Shown: positions 1 to 7,478, counted from the first letter of the stretch. The stretch: DNA of 18,166 bases from DASZGI01 sp035938995 (GCF_035938995.1 NZ_DASZGI010000370.1:1-18166), one strand, 5' to 3'. Notes: generated from the letters alone by a model not told the origin. Translations and numbers: made by a program.

Positions 1-329
1 GCGGCCTGCCCGCCGGCCTGTCGATCAACTCCGGCACCGGCCTGATCTCCGGCACCCCGACCACCGCGGGCACCTCCACCACCACCGTCACCGCGACCGA
101 CAGCACCGGCAAGTCGGGTTCGACGTCGTTCGGCTGGACCGTGAGCGGTTCGGGCACCGGAGGCGGCGGTTGTGCCGGCCTGCCGGCATGGAGCGCCACG
201 ACCTCGTACGTGCCGGGCAACCAGGTCTCGTACAACGGGCACAAGTACACCTCGACCTGGTACTCCACCGGCGCCGTCCCGAGCGATCCCGCCTCGTGGG
301 CGGTCTGGCAGGACAACGGCGCCTGCTGA
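1..329 (+). CDS. C-terminal end of a secreted chitin/cellulose-binding protein (Ig-like domain + CBM5/12), 5' truncated
   Basis: The frame is open from base 3 to the TGA at 327-329 and continues off the left edge, so only about the last 108 residues are seen. The first part (GLPAGLSINSGTGLISGTP and following) is a putative-Ig (He_PIG-type) repeat common in extracellular actinomycete enzymes. A Gly/Ser linker then leads into a roughly 50-residue module with the pattern AW(S)..TSY..GNQVSYNGHKY..WYSTG..P..WAVW...G.C. That pattern is the type 5/12 carbohydrate-binding module, which binds chitin or cellulose through exposed Trp and Tyr residues. The full protein is probably a secreted glycoside hydrolase or adhesin, but the catalytic part lies outside the window, so the enzyme class cannot be named. 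The module call is firm. The gene is followed by a strong terminator hairpin. Confidence 0.85.
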   Translation, partial: GLPAGLSINSGTGLISGTPTTAGTSTTTVTATDSTGKSGSTSFGWTVSGSGTGGGGCAGLPAWSATTSYVPGNQVSYNGHKYTSTWYSTGAVPSDPASWAVWQDNGAC

Positions 330-358
330 CGTGGGCGGTGCGTAGCAGACCGCTCACC

Positions 359-395
359 CCAGCCGGGCAGCCCTCCCACACGGCTGCCCGGCTGG
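359..395 (+). terminator. Strong hairpin terminator after the CBM5/12 gene
   Basis: A perfect 14-bp stem (359-372 paired with 382-395, core AGCCGGGCAGCC / GGCTGCCCGGCT) has a 9-base loop and lies 30 bases after the stop codon. There is no long T run, which is usual for terminators in high-GC actinomycetes. Confidence 0.8.
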
Positions 396-445
396 ACTCA
401 CAGTGCTCTCCACCGGATGTCCGCCCATTCGGCCGCGCGTCCTGC

Positions 446-472
446 TTGAGCCGCGACGCTTCAGGGTAAAAG
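446..472 (+). promoter_or_regulatory. Weak candidate promoter for the SulP gene
   Basis: TTGAGC (446-451) and TAAAAG (467-472) resemble -35 and -10 hexamers with a short 15-base spacer, about 65 bases upstream of the SulP start. The rest of the 330-538 gap holds the terminator at 359-395 and an imperfect CTGGTG-type repeat near 487-512. The match is only partial and actinomycete promoters are poorly predicted by eye. Confidence 0.2.
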
Positions 473-538
473 CAGAGTTTCAGACACTGGTGCTGGTGCG
501 GGCGCTGGTGCAGCTTGGACGTGAGGGCGCGGTGATGC

Positions 539-2275
539 GTGGTGGCCGAGCCCGGAAGCGTAAGCAGCGGTAGGGGCGGCTGGGCGCGCCGCCTGCCGAT
601 CGCCCTGTTCGGCGGCCTGCTGCCGATCGAGCGGGCGCGGCTGAGCCCGGAGGCGATCGCCGGGATCACGCTGGCCGCGGTGGCCGTCCCCGAGGTGCTC
701 GGCTACGCCAAGATCGCCGGGATGCCGCCGGTCACGGGTCTCTACACGATGTTCGTGCCCGTCCTGCTGTTCGCCGTGCTCGGCTCCTCGCGGCACCTGG
801 TGGTCGGCGCCGACTCCGCGACCGCGGCCATCCTGGCCGCGGGCCTGTCCGGTATCGCCGTCGCCGGGTCGCCGCACTATGTGAAGCTCGCCGGGACCGC
901 GGCCCTGCTCGCGGGCGTGCTCCTGGTCCTGGCGCGGGTCGTGCGGCTCGGCTTCCTGGCGAACTTCCTGTCCCGCACCGTCCTGCTCGGCTTCCTCACC
1001 GGCGTCGGTATCCAGGTCGCCCTCGGCCAGCTGCCCCAGATGCTCGGCGTGTCCGCGACGGGCAGCGGGACCGTGGTCAAGTTCGTCAACACGTTGCGCG
1101 CGCTCGGGCACGTCCAGGGCGCCTCCGCCTTGATCGCGCTCGCCGTCGTGGTGGTCGTTGTCGTCGTGCGGCGCCTTTCCCCCAAGGTGCCCGGCGCCCT
1201 GCTCGCGGTCGTCGCCGCCATCGTGGTGAGCGAGGCGGCGCACCTGTCGGCGCGCCGCGTGGCGGTCCTCGGATCGGTGCCGAGCGGTGTGCCGCACCTG
1301 ACGGCGCCGTCGTTCGCCGTGCACGACCTGACCAAGCTCCTGTCGGTCTCGCTGTCGATGTTCGTGGTGATCCTCGCGCAGAGCGCGGCGACCTCGCGGG
1401 CGTACGCGGCCCGCTACGAGGAGAGCGTGGACGAGGACGCCGATCTCGTGGGGCTCGGGGCCGCGAACCTGTCGGCCGCGTTCACCGGGACGTTCGTCGT
1501 CAACGGCAGCCCGACCAAGACGCAGATCGCGGACGGCGCGGGCGGGCGCAGCCAGCTGGCCCAGGTGTGCACGGCGGTCGTGGTGCTGCTCGTCCTCCTC
1601 CTGCTCACCGGGCCGCTGGCCTACCTGCCGCTGCCGGCGCTCGCCGCCGTCGTGTTCATGATCGGTGTCGACCTCGTGGACGTCGCCGGCCTGCGCCGCG
1701 TCTACCGGGTCCGGCGCCTCGAATTCGCAGTGGCCTGCATCACCGCGGCGAGCGTCGTGTTCATCGGCGTGGAGCAGGGAATCGCGATCGCGGTCGTCGT
1801 CTCCGTCATCGACCATCTCCGGCACAGCTATGCGCCGCACAGCAGTCTGCTGGTGAAGTCCCCGGCCGGCCATTGGCTGTCCCTGCCACCCACGCGGGGC
1901 GGGCGGACGGTCGACGGGCTGATCGTCTACCGCTTCGGCAGCAGCCTGTACTTCGCCAACGCGTCGCGGCTCATCGCGGACATCCTCGAGCTGATCGGCG
2001 ACGGGCCCCCGCCGGTGTGGCTGTGCCTGGACGCCGCCGCGATCGGCGACGTGGACTACACCGCGGCGGCCGTCATCACCCTGGTGTACAACCGGCTGAA
2101 GACCCAGGGCTCCCGGTTCGTGCTCTCCGGGCTCATCGACGACGTGCGCAGGCAACTCGACCGCTATGGGATCACCGAGAAGATCGGCTCGGATGCGTGC
2201 TTCGAGACCGCGGGCGAGGCGCTTGAAGCGTTCCTCGCTCTGCCCCGTCCCAATCCTGCACCCGGGGTGCCGTGA
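539..2275 (+). CDS. SulP/SLC26-family anion transporter with C-terminal STAS domain
   Basis: This 578-residue membrane protein has the SulP layout. A short cytoplasmic N-terminus precedes a hydrophobic transport domain from about residue 38 to 425. Family-like segments include VAVPEVLGYAKIAGMPPVTGLYT (in two parts), the GADSAT loop near 90-95 and a GSPTKTQIADGAGGRSQL stretch near 323-340. A C-terminal STAS domain follows at about 458-568. SulP proteins carry sulfate, bicarbonate or other small anions; the substrate here cannot be read from sequence. At the STAS position often occupied by a phosphorylatable Ser, a Thr is seen (D-Y-T, residues 506-508). The GTG at 539 was chosen because the in-frame GTG at 521 runs into a stop at 533. 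The next codon is also GTG, so the start may be off by one residue. No carbonic anhydrase or sulfate-assimilation gene is adjacent. Confidence 0.9.
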   Translation: MVAEPGSVSSGRGGWARRLPIALFGGLLPIERARLSPEAIAGITLAAVAVPEVLGYAKIAGMPPVTGLYTMFVPVLLFAVLGSSRHLVVGADSATAAILAAGLSGIAVAGSPHYVKLAGTAALLAGVLLVLARVVRLGFLANFLSRTVLLGFLTGVGIQVALGQLPQMLGVSATGSGTVVKFVNTLRALGHVQGASALIALAVVVVVVVVRRLSPKVPGALLAVVAAIVVSEAAHLSARRVAVLGSVPSGVPHLTAPSFAVHDLTKLLSVSLSMFVVILAQSAATSRAYAARYEESVDEDADLVGLGAANLSAAFTGTFVVNGSPTKTQIADGAGGRSQLAQVCTAVVVLLVLLLLTGPLAYLPLPALAAVVFMIGVDLVDVAGLRRVYRVRRLEFAVACITAASVVFIGVEQGIAIAVVVSVIDHLRHSYAPHSSLLVKSPAGHWLSLPPTRGGRTVDGLIVYRFGSSLYFANASRLIADILELIGDGPPPVWLCLDAAAIGDVDYTAAAVITLVYNRLKTQGSRFVLSGLIDDVRRQLDRYGITEKIGSDACFETAGEALEAFLALPRPNPAPGVP

Positions 2276-2355
2276 GATGCGCGGCGGCGGACAATGGTCC
2301 TTGGTACGAGGCTGATTACGGACAGTTGCTACTGGAGTTGTGCGGAGTGATGTGA

Positions 2356-2757
2356 ATGAGCGAGGCCAAGGTGTTGTGGAAGGCTGAGCCGGAGGAGCAC
2401 GACTACCCGGCGGCAGCGTCGTACCTCTCCATGATCGCGCCTGCGGACCAGGTCGATGACCTGGTCGAACGTCTGAAAGGCAGCGCGATCACGCATTTCA
2501 AGGCGAAGGACATGCTGCGTGCCGCCGGGCTGCGCCTGCTGCCGAAGGAGAACGCGCACGTGGCAGCGGACCTGAAGAAGATCGCCGGCCACGAGCACCT
2601 TTCACCGGTGCTGCTCGTGCGCGGCGACCTCCATCGCGGCCTCCCGCTGCACATCGCCGATGGCTACCACCGTGTGTGCGCGAGTTACTACGTCGACGAG
2701 AACACCGACATCCCGTGCCGCATCGTCGATGCGCGGGGCGGCTCGCCGGCGGGGTAA
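2356..2757 (+). CDS. Small ParB/sulfiredoxin-like hypothetical protein
   Basis: This is a 133-residue soluble protein with no signal peptide or membrane segment. The ATG at 2356 is preceded by GGAG (2344-2347) at good spacing. The C-terminal half contains P-V-L-L-V-R followed by LHIADGYHRVCASYY and then IPCRIVD. This resembles the ParB/Srx-fold pattern in which a conserved D-G-x-H-R loop follows a beta strand. The N-terminal half is mostly helical (LVERLKG, AKDMLRAAGL, DLKKIAG). ParB-fold domains bind or hydrolyse nucleotides, but no activity is claimed here. It lies 80 bases after the SulP gene on the same strand and could be co-transcribed. It converges with pstB, whose end is only 39 bases away. 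The fold assignment is from pattern only and the function is unknown. Confidence 0.7.
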   Translation: MSEAKVLWKAEPEEHDYPAAASYLSMIAPADQVDDLVERLKGSAITHFKAKDMLRAAGLRLLPKENAHVAADLKKIAGHEHLSPVLLVRGDLHRGLPLHIADGYHRVCASYYVDENTDIPCRIVDARGGSPAG

Positions 2758-2796
2758 TCGCAGAACTCTCAAATGAGTGGGGTTCGGCGCGGACGG

Positions 2797-3639
2797 TCAG
2801 CCGAAGCGGCCGTTGACGTAGTCGTAGGTGGCCTGGTCCTGGGGCGCGTTGAACATCGCCTCGGTGTCGCCGTACTCGACGATGCGGCCGGGGGAGCCGG
2901 CGCGGGCGAGGAAGAACGCGCAGCGGTCGGAGATGCGGGCCGCCTGCTGCATGTTGTGCGTGACGATCACGATGGTGACCTCGTCGGCCAGTTCCTTGAT
3001 GGTCTCCTCGATCCGGTTGGTGGAGGTCGGGTCGAGGGCGGAGCAGGGCTCGTCCATGAGCAGCACCTCGGGCGCGACCGCGAGCGAGCGCGCTATACAG
3101 AGGCGCTGCTGCTGTCCACCGGACAGCGCGCCGCCCGGCTGCTTAAGCCGATCGCGCACCTCGGTCCACAGTCCGGCTCTGGTGAGGGAGTACTCGACGA
3201 TCTCGTCCTGCTCGTCGCGGCTCTTGCGTACGCCGGTGAGCTTGAGGCCGGACGTCACGTTGTCGTAGATCGACATCGCCGGGAACGGGTTCGGCTTCTG
3301 GAACACCATGCCGATCCGCGCCCGCACCTCAGTCAGCCGCCGCCCGGATGCGTAGACGTCGTCACCGTCGAGCAGTACCTCGCCCGCCAGCGACGCGGAC
3401 GGCACCAGCTCGTGCATCCGATTGAGTATTCGCAGGAACGTCGACTTCCCGCAGCCGGACGGGCCGATCAGGGCCGTGACGCGCCCGGCGGGCATCTCCA
3501 GCGAGACCCGGTCCAGCACCTTGTGGTCGCCGAACCACGCCGAGACGGCGCGCGCCTCGAGGGTGCGGGCGGTGGGCGTGTGCTCGTACTCGCCCTCGTC
3601 CTCGCCGCCCATCAACGTGGTCAGGTCGGTCTCGGTCAT
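2797..3639 (-). CDS. pstB: PstB, ATP-binding subunit of the phosphate ABC importer
   Basis: This 280-residue ABC ATPase energises phosphate uptake through PstC/PstA at the inner face of the membrane. All ATPase motifs are present: Walker A GPSGCGKST, Q-loop VFQKPNPFP, signature LSGGQQQR, Walker B VLLMDEPCSALDP and switch His in VTHNMQQ. The PstB hallmarks KPNPFP and the ending YVNGRFG support phosphate specificity. The ATG at 3639 (minus) has a GGAG about 9 bases upstream. The open frame extends much further upstream to 4809, but that part is a shadow of the two preceding genes. An acidic leader of about 25 residues precedes the ABC domain. The gene is the last of the block, 41 bases after the sortase-like gene and about 7.5 kb away from pstS. 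No phoU follows. Confidence 0.97.
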   Translation of the reverse strand: MTETDLTTLMGGEDEGEYEHTPTARTLEARAVSAWFGDHKVLDRVSLEMPAGRVTALIGPSGCGKSTFLRILNRMHELVPSASLAGEVLLDGDDVYASGRRLTEVRARIGMVFQKPNPFPAMSIYDNVTSGLKLTGVRKSRDEQDEIVEYSLTRAGLWTEVRDRLKQPGGALSGGQQQRLCIARSLAVAPEVLLMDEPCSALDPTSTNRIEETIKELADEVTIVIVTHNMQQAARISDRCAFFLARAGSPGRIVEYGDTEAMFNAPQDQATYDYVNGRFG

Positions 3640-3680
3640 GCTCGTGTTCTCCGGATCCGTCAGTGCGGATGTAGCAGGGC

Positions 3681-4595
3681 TCAGATGAGGTTCGGGAGCA
3701 GACGCGCGAGCTGGTCGGCGAGGCTCAGGCCCAGGAACGCGAGCAGCGGCGCACCGAGCAGCCAGGCCTGAGGCCGGCCCCACCGCGCCCGCGCCCAGAA
3801 CGCCCCGGCACTGGCGAGCAGCAGCGCCTGCGTCCACAGCACGATCTGCGGCCACGCGCCGGGATCCCCGGCGTTCGGGTTCTCGTTCGCGCCGATCTGG
3901 ATGTCGTTCCCGCCCGGGTTCGGCTGGGGCGTCGAGATCAGCTCGGAGTCCACCCGCACCAGGTCGCCGGGCAGGAACGCGGTGCCGCTCGCGGTGATCA
4001 GGGTCAGCCGGCCGTCCTTCGCGGTGGGCGGGGCCGGATCGTGGTCGCCCGCGTGCCGCACGTCGAGCACCCGGTACCGTGCCTCCCCCTGCCCGGTGGT
4101 CACGAAGATCGTGTCGTCCTTTTGCAGCTGGCTGATGTAGTGGAAGGGGCCGCCGTAGGCCGCGTCCCGGCCCATGATCACGCTGGTCCCCAGCTGCCCC
4201 GGCATGACCGTGTCGCGCCGGTGGCCGGGACCGCGCTCGAGCACGCCCGCCGTCGTGCCCTCGTCGACGACCTCGTTCAGCCCGACGGCCGGGATGTCCA
4301 GCAGCGCGACCGGCGAGCCGAGCGTGAGCTGGTCGCCCAGGTAGTCGCGCGAGCCGACCGGCGCGATCGAGTTCGCCAGCTGGTAGCGCAGGTACGCGTA
4401 GTCGAGGGTCTGGTCGTGGCTCTGCTCGAACCGGCCGATCAGGCCGACCTCCGCGATGAAGGAGGTTGTGGCTACGGCGATCGTCATCAGGGCGATCCCG
4501 GTGATCCGGCTGACGAACGCGCGGTTCCACCGGGTCGGGCTGGTCGGCGGCAGCTCGGGCGCGTCGGCCGGGGTGTACTCGACGACGACGGTCAC
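3681..4595 (-). CDS. Sortase-fold membrane protein, apparently catalytically dead (pseudo-sortase)
   Basis: The protein has 304 residues. A transmembrane segment (about 29-52) is followed by a class E/F-like sortase domain (about 92-220) and two C-terminal transmembrane segments (about 251-268 and 276-296). Sortase landmarks are clear: LLDIPAVGLNEVVDEGTT, LERGPGHRRDTVMPGQLG, VIMGRDAAYGGPF, a Y-R-V strand and GRLTLITAS. Active sortases have His in the VIxGHR...PF segment and Cys in LTLxTC. Here those places hold Arg143 (MGRD) and Ala202 (TAS), and the Arg expected before the last strand appears to be Asp211. The GTG start at 4595 overlaps the upstream stop codon as GTGA, implying translational coupling to the WxLIP gene. 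Inference: it serves as a structural or binding partner, not a transpeptidase. The sortase-fold call is firm; the loss of activity rests on a by-eye alignment. Confidence 0.85.
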   Translation of the reverse strand: MTVVVEYTPADAPELPPTSPTRWNRAFVSRITGIALMTIAVATTSFIAEVGLIGRFEQSHDQTLDYAYLRYQLANSIAPVGSRDYLGDQLTLGSPVALLDIPAVGLNEVVDEGTTAGVLERGPGHRRDTVMPGQLGTSVIMGRDAAYGGPFHYISQLQKDDTIFVTTGQGEARYRVLDVRHAGDHDPAPPTAKDGRLTLITASGTAFLPGDLVRVDSELISTPQPNPGGNDIQIGANENPNAGDPGAWPQIVLWTQALLLASAGAFWARARWGRPQAWLLGAPLLAFLGLSLADQLARLLPNLI

Positions 4596-5785
4596 GGGCG
4601 CACCGGCTTCGCGCCCGCCTTGCTCGGCACGGGCGCGGTGACCTTCGGCTTCGGCCGGGGGGCGGTGGTCCTGGGACCGGCCGCACCGGGCTTGGGAGCG
4701 GTCTTGCGGGCGGCCGGGACCGGCGGCTTGGACGGCGGCATCTTCTTCGCGTCGCCGTTGCCGCCGCCCTTGCCCGACTGGCGACGGCGCCGCCAGAGCA
4801 GGTACGCACCGGCGCCGAGCAGCACCAGCAGGACGAAGAACGACCATGGCATCGCGATCATCGTCGAGGTCTGCGACACCGAGGAGATCTTCGGGTCCAG
4901 GTCGGTGCCGTACGCGGCGGGGCCGACGGTGATGTGCACGGTGCCGGTGAGCGAGGGCAGCACGCCGTCGATCCGGGTGGTGACCCGCATCGAGTCGCCG
5001 GGCAGCAGCTCCTTGATGCCGGCGATCCGCGGACTCTGCTTCGAGCCGCCGAACAGACTGCTGATGGTGACCGACTGGGTCCCGGTGAGCCGGACGTTCC
5101 CGGTGTTGTTCACGGTGTAGCCGACCGTCGTGTATCCGGCCGCGAACGGGTTCAACGAGTCGTGGAAGTCCACTGACACCGCGGTGATGGTGACCGCGCC
5201 GCGCAGCGGACCGGGCACCCGCAGCGCGATGCGCGAGCCGACCCGCGACTCGATCGCGACCTGGTTGCCCTTCGCGTCGTACGCCATGGTCGTCAGCGCG
5301 GCCATGATCCCGCCGGCGTGGTCGCCGACGCTCGCGTTCGGCGGGACCTTGAGGCTGAACGGCATGATCTCCGTGGTCTTGGCCGGGATCGTGAGGAACT
5401 GCTTCGGCAGCGTGATCCAGAGCCCGATGTCCCGGGGCTTGACCGTGGAGGGCAGTACCGAGAAGCCGCCGTCCTGTGTGTTGTACGCGTCCGTCGCGTA
5501 GATGTGCAGGGCCAGCGGCGCGCCGGTGTAGTTGGTGATCGCGACGTAGTCGACCTCTTCCGCGCCGGGCGTGGCCGAATAGGTGAAGCTGTCGCGGTTG
5601 TCAGGGCCCTTCGCGGTCGCGGGCTGGATGCCGAACGTCGCGTTGGCGGCGCTGGGAGCGGAGCCGGCCGCGCCGGAACCGGCAGTGCCGGTGCCGCCGT
5701 CCGCTGCAGCGGGGACGGTGAGGAAGGTGCTGCCTGCCATGGCCACTGCGGCCAGGCCGGCGAGGAGCGTGCGCATCCGGGCCAT
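4592..5785 (-). CDS. WxL-interacting-type protein (DUF916/WxLIP peptidoglycan-binding family), membrane anchored
   Basis: The 397-residue product has a signal peptide (1-28, ending ...VPAAADG) and a domain at about 48-165 matching the DUF916 pattern: F.I.P near the start, V-x-I-x-N-Y-T, A.DAYNTQDGGF, W-I-T-L, P.KTT...F.L.VP and ASVGDHAGGI. A second beta-sandwich region follows at about 190-300, then a transmembrane helix at 312-331. In Firmicutes such proteins bind peptidoglycan and WxL-domain proteins, and sit in WxL operons. The tail after the helix is unusual: about 65 residues rich in Lys, Pro and Ala, predicted cytoplasmic. The ATG at 5785 has AAGGGA about 8 bases upstream. It follows the WxL-like gene after a 112-base gap with a hairpin and overlaps the pseudo-sortase gene by 4 bases. 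The family call is by pattern, without a profile search. Confidence 0.8.
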   Translation of the reverse strand: MARMRTLLAGLAAVAMAGSTFLTVPAAADGGTGTAGSGAAGSAPSAANATFGIQPATAKGPDNRDSFTYSATPGAEEVDYVAITNYTGAPLALHIYATDAYNTQDGGFSVLPSTVKPRDIGLWITLPKQFLTIPAKTTEIMPFSLKVPPNASVGDHAGGIMAALTTMAYDAKGNQVAIESRVGSRIALRVPGPLRGAVTITAVSVDFHDSLNPFAAGYTTVGYTVNNTGNVRLTGTQSVTISSLFGGSKQSPRIAGIKELLPGDSMRVTTRIDGVLPSLTGTVHITVGPAAYGTDLDPKISSVSQTSTMIAMPWSFFVLLVLLGAGAYLLWRRRRQSGKGGGNGDAKKMPPSKPPVPAARKTAPKPGAAGPRTTAPRPKPKVTAPVPSKAGAKPVRP

Positions 5786-5820
5786 GGGAGGTCCCTTCGG
5801 GCGTGAGTCAGAATTGTGGA

Positions 5821-5857
5821 CGTGGTAGCCGGGCAGTATCGGTGCCCGGCTACCACG
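5821..5857 (-). terminator. Perfect 15-bp hairpin between the WxL-like and WxLIP genes
   Basis: Bases 5821-5835 and 5843-5857 are perfectly complementary (CGTGGTAGCCGGGCA / TGCCCGGCTACCACG) around a 7-base loop. The hairpin lies 41 bases beyond the stop of the WxL-like gene and 36 bases before the WxLIP start. It could be a terminator, an attenuator that lowers expression of the three downstream genes, or an mRNA-processing or stability element. No T run follows. Confidence 0.75.
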
Positions 5858-5866
5858 CGTTCACCT

Positions 5867-5890
5867 ACCGGTTAACCGGTGCCAGCTGGC
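5867..5890. promoter_or_regulatory. Two adjacent perfect palindromes, possible operator
   Basis: ACCGGTTAACCGGT (5867-5880) is a perfect 14-base palindrome. It is directly followed by GCCAGCTGGC (5881-5890), a perfect 10-base palindrome. Both lie between the WxL-like stop codon and the strong hairpin. Such dyads can be dimeric-regulator binding sites, but no regulator gene is nearby. Confidence 0.35.
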
Positions 5891-5897
5891 TGGTCGG

Positions 5898-7478
5898 CTA
5901 GATGGCGGTGAGGGTGAGGGTGGAGGTGTACGTCCCCGGCGTGGTCGTCGTCGGGGCGTTCAGCGCCAGGGCGGCGCCGAGGTGAGCCGTGCCGAGTCCG
6001 GCGCCCGGGGCCGCGGTGGCCAGGGTCTGCGACTTGGCCAGGCCCGCCGTGCCGGTGTCCGACGCCGCGACGCCGGCCGCCGGGGCGACGGTCGCGCCGA
6101 GGGTGATCGTCTGGCCGGTGGACTCGTCCACCAGCTTCGGCGTCCACCCGAGGTTCTCGGCGTTGATCTGCGCGGTGCCGTTGGTGAAGGAGGTCGCCAC
6201 GCCGGACAGGGTCCAGCCGGGGTTGCCGGCGCGGTTGTCCGTCACGGTGATCGTCTGCAGCGCGCCGGTCGTCGTGAACAGCGAGCCGTCGCTGTTCAGC
6301 AGCGGGGTCGGCAGCGCCACCTGATTGTTCGGGACGCTGATGACCAGCGAGCCCGGGGCCACCGTGGTGGTGATCGTCTCCGTCGCCGAGGAGCCGGTGA
6401 ACGGGGTGATCTGGAACGGCACCGCGGCGGAGACCGAGGCGACGTACACGGTCGGGTCGGCCGGGGTGTAGTCGGCGGTGAAGCTGTGCGTGCCGACCGC
6501 CAGGGTGCTGATGCTCAGCGTGGCCGAACCGTTGGACAGCGGTACCGTGCCGAGCGAGGTGGAGCCGTCCAGGAACTGGACGCTGCCGGTCGCCGTGCTC
6601 GGCGAGACGGTCGCGGTCAGCGTGACCTGGCTGAACTGCTCGGCCGAGCTACCCGGCGACACCGCGAGCGCGGTGGTGGTCTGGGTCGCGGCGGCCGGGT
6701 TGACGACGTACGAGAGCGCCGCTGAGGCGGAGCTGCCGTAGGTCGCCGGGTTGGTCGGGGTGAACGCGGCCGTCAGCGAGTGCGTGCCGATGCCCAGCGC
6801 GCTGGTGCTCAGGATCGCGGTGCCGTTGGTCACGGCCGAGGTCCCCAGGACGGAGGTGCCGTCGGAGAAGGAGACCGAGCCCGCCGCCGCGGCCGGACCG
6901 ACCGTGGCGGTGAGGGTGACCGTGCCGCCGACCGTCGTCGGGGACGTCGGGCTGGCGGTCAGGGTGGTGGTCGTCGGAGTGACCGCGGCGTTCGGGTTGG
7001 TCGCGGTCCACGTGGTCTCGCTGGTGAACCAGATGTCGGTGGAGAAGTCGAGGTCGTCGGTCGTGCCGAACAGCGGCACGCACTGCACGTCGATCGTGTA
7101 CTGCGTCGGGTTGGTCGGGTCCAGCGCGCTGACCTGGTAGTTCTGGGCCAGGGTGCGCAGGCTGAAGGACAGCGGGATGACGTAGCCGCCGGTGGGCGAC
7201 GCGCCGTACGCGCTGACCGGGCCCTTGTTCACGACGTAGGCGTTGGCCGGGAAGTTGCCGCCGGAGAACACCGCGAGCAGGTCGGGGTCGGCCGCCGGGC
7301 ACGGGGCCGAGGTCGAGACGCTGAACGCGGTGGTGTCGGTGCCGGTCGGCTGCGAGACGGTCAGCGTGCCGCCGCTCGCGGCCGAGGCGGCCGTCGATGT
7401 CAGCACGCTCACCGTGCCGGCCGCGACGAGGGTCGCCAGACCCACCGCGGCCGTGCGGAAGAGCCGGTGTGCAAACAA
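5898..7478 (-). CDS. Secreted Ig-repeat protein with a WxL-like C-terminal domain
   Basis: This 526-residue exported protein has a signal peptide (1-34, ...TSTAASAAS) and an N-terminal all-beta region to about 160. Two tandem Ig-like (Big_3_5 type) repeats follow at about 166-261 and 265-358, each with VTLTATV, a GSV.F.DG core and a G-T-H-S-(L/F)-T-A motif. The C-terminal region (about 360-526) resembles a WxL domain: GWTLSG (W422-T-L424), a second LGWTPKL (443-449), an Ala/Gly-rich middle and the ending GTYTSTLTLTAI. The second canonical W/YxL near the end is LTL here. WxL domains bind peptidoglycan and WxLIP partners, and the next gene encodes such a partner. The TTG start at 7478 is supported by AGAGG 9 bases upstream and a well-formed signal peptide. 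Ig repeats are firm; the WxL call is moderate. Confidence 0.8.
   Translation of the reverse strand: MFAHRLFRTAAVGLATLVAAGTVSVLTSTAASAASGGTLTVSQPTGTDTTAFSVSTSAPCPAADPDLLAVFSGGNFPANAYVVNKGPVSAYGASPTGGYVIPLSFSLRTLAQNYQVSALDPTNPTQYTIDVQCVPLFGTTDDLDFSTDIWFTSETTWTATNPNAAVTPTTTTLTASPTSPTTVGGTVTLTATVGPAAAAGSVSFSDGTSVLGTSAVTNGTAILSTSALGIGTHSLTAAFTPTNPATYGSSASAALSYVVNPAAATQTTTALAVSPGSSAEQFSQVTLTATVSPSTATGSVQFLDGSTSLGTVPLSNGSATLSISTLAVGTHSFTADYTPADPTVYVASVSAAVPFQITPFTGSSATETITTTVAPGSLVISVPNNQVALPTPLLNSDGSLFTTTGALQTITVTDNRAGNPGWTLSGVATSFTNGTAQINAENLGWTPKLVDESTGQTITLGATVAPAAGVAASDTGTAGLAKSQTLATAAPGAGLGTAHLGAALALNAPTTTTPGTYTSTLTLTAI

Noticed and set aside
2783..2805. Short inverted repeat TTCGGC/GCCGAA as a bidirectional terminator between the ParB-like gene and pstB
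   Set aside because: Only a 6-bp stem with an 11-base loop, overlapping the pstB stop codon; too weak in this base composition.
2797..4809. One long minus-strand open frame that would fuse pstB to 390 upstream residues
   Set aside because: The upstream part is Arg/Pro-rich and overlaps the sortase-like and WxLIP genes in another frame; the ATG at 3639 has its own Shine-Dalgarno and begins a normal PstB.
5859..5880. A PHO-box-like GTTCACC followed by GTTAACC on the plus strand
   Set aside because: The two cores are 12 bases apart, not 11, and point away from the WxLIP gene; the second is explained by the 14-base palindrome.
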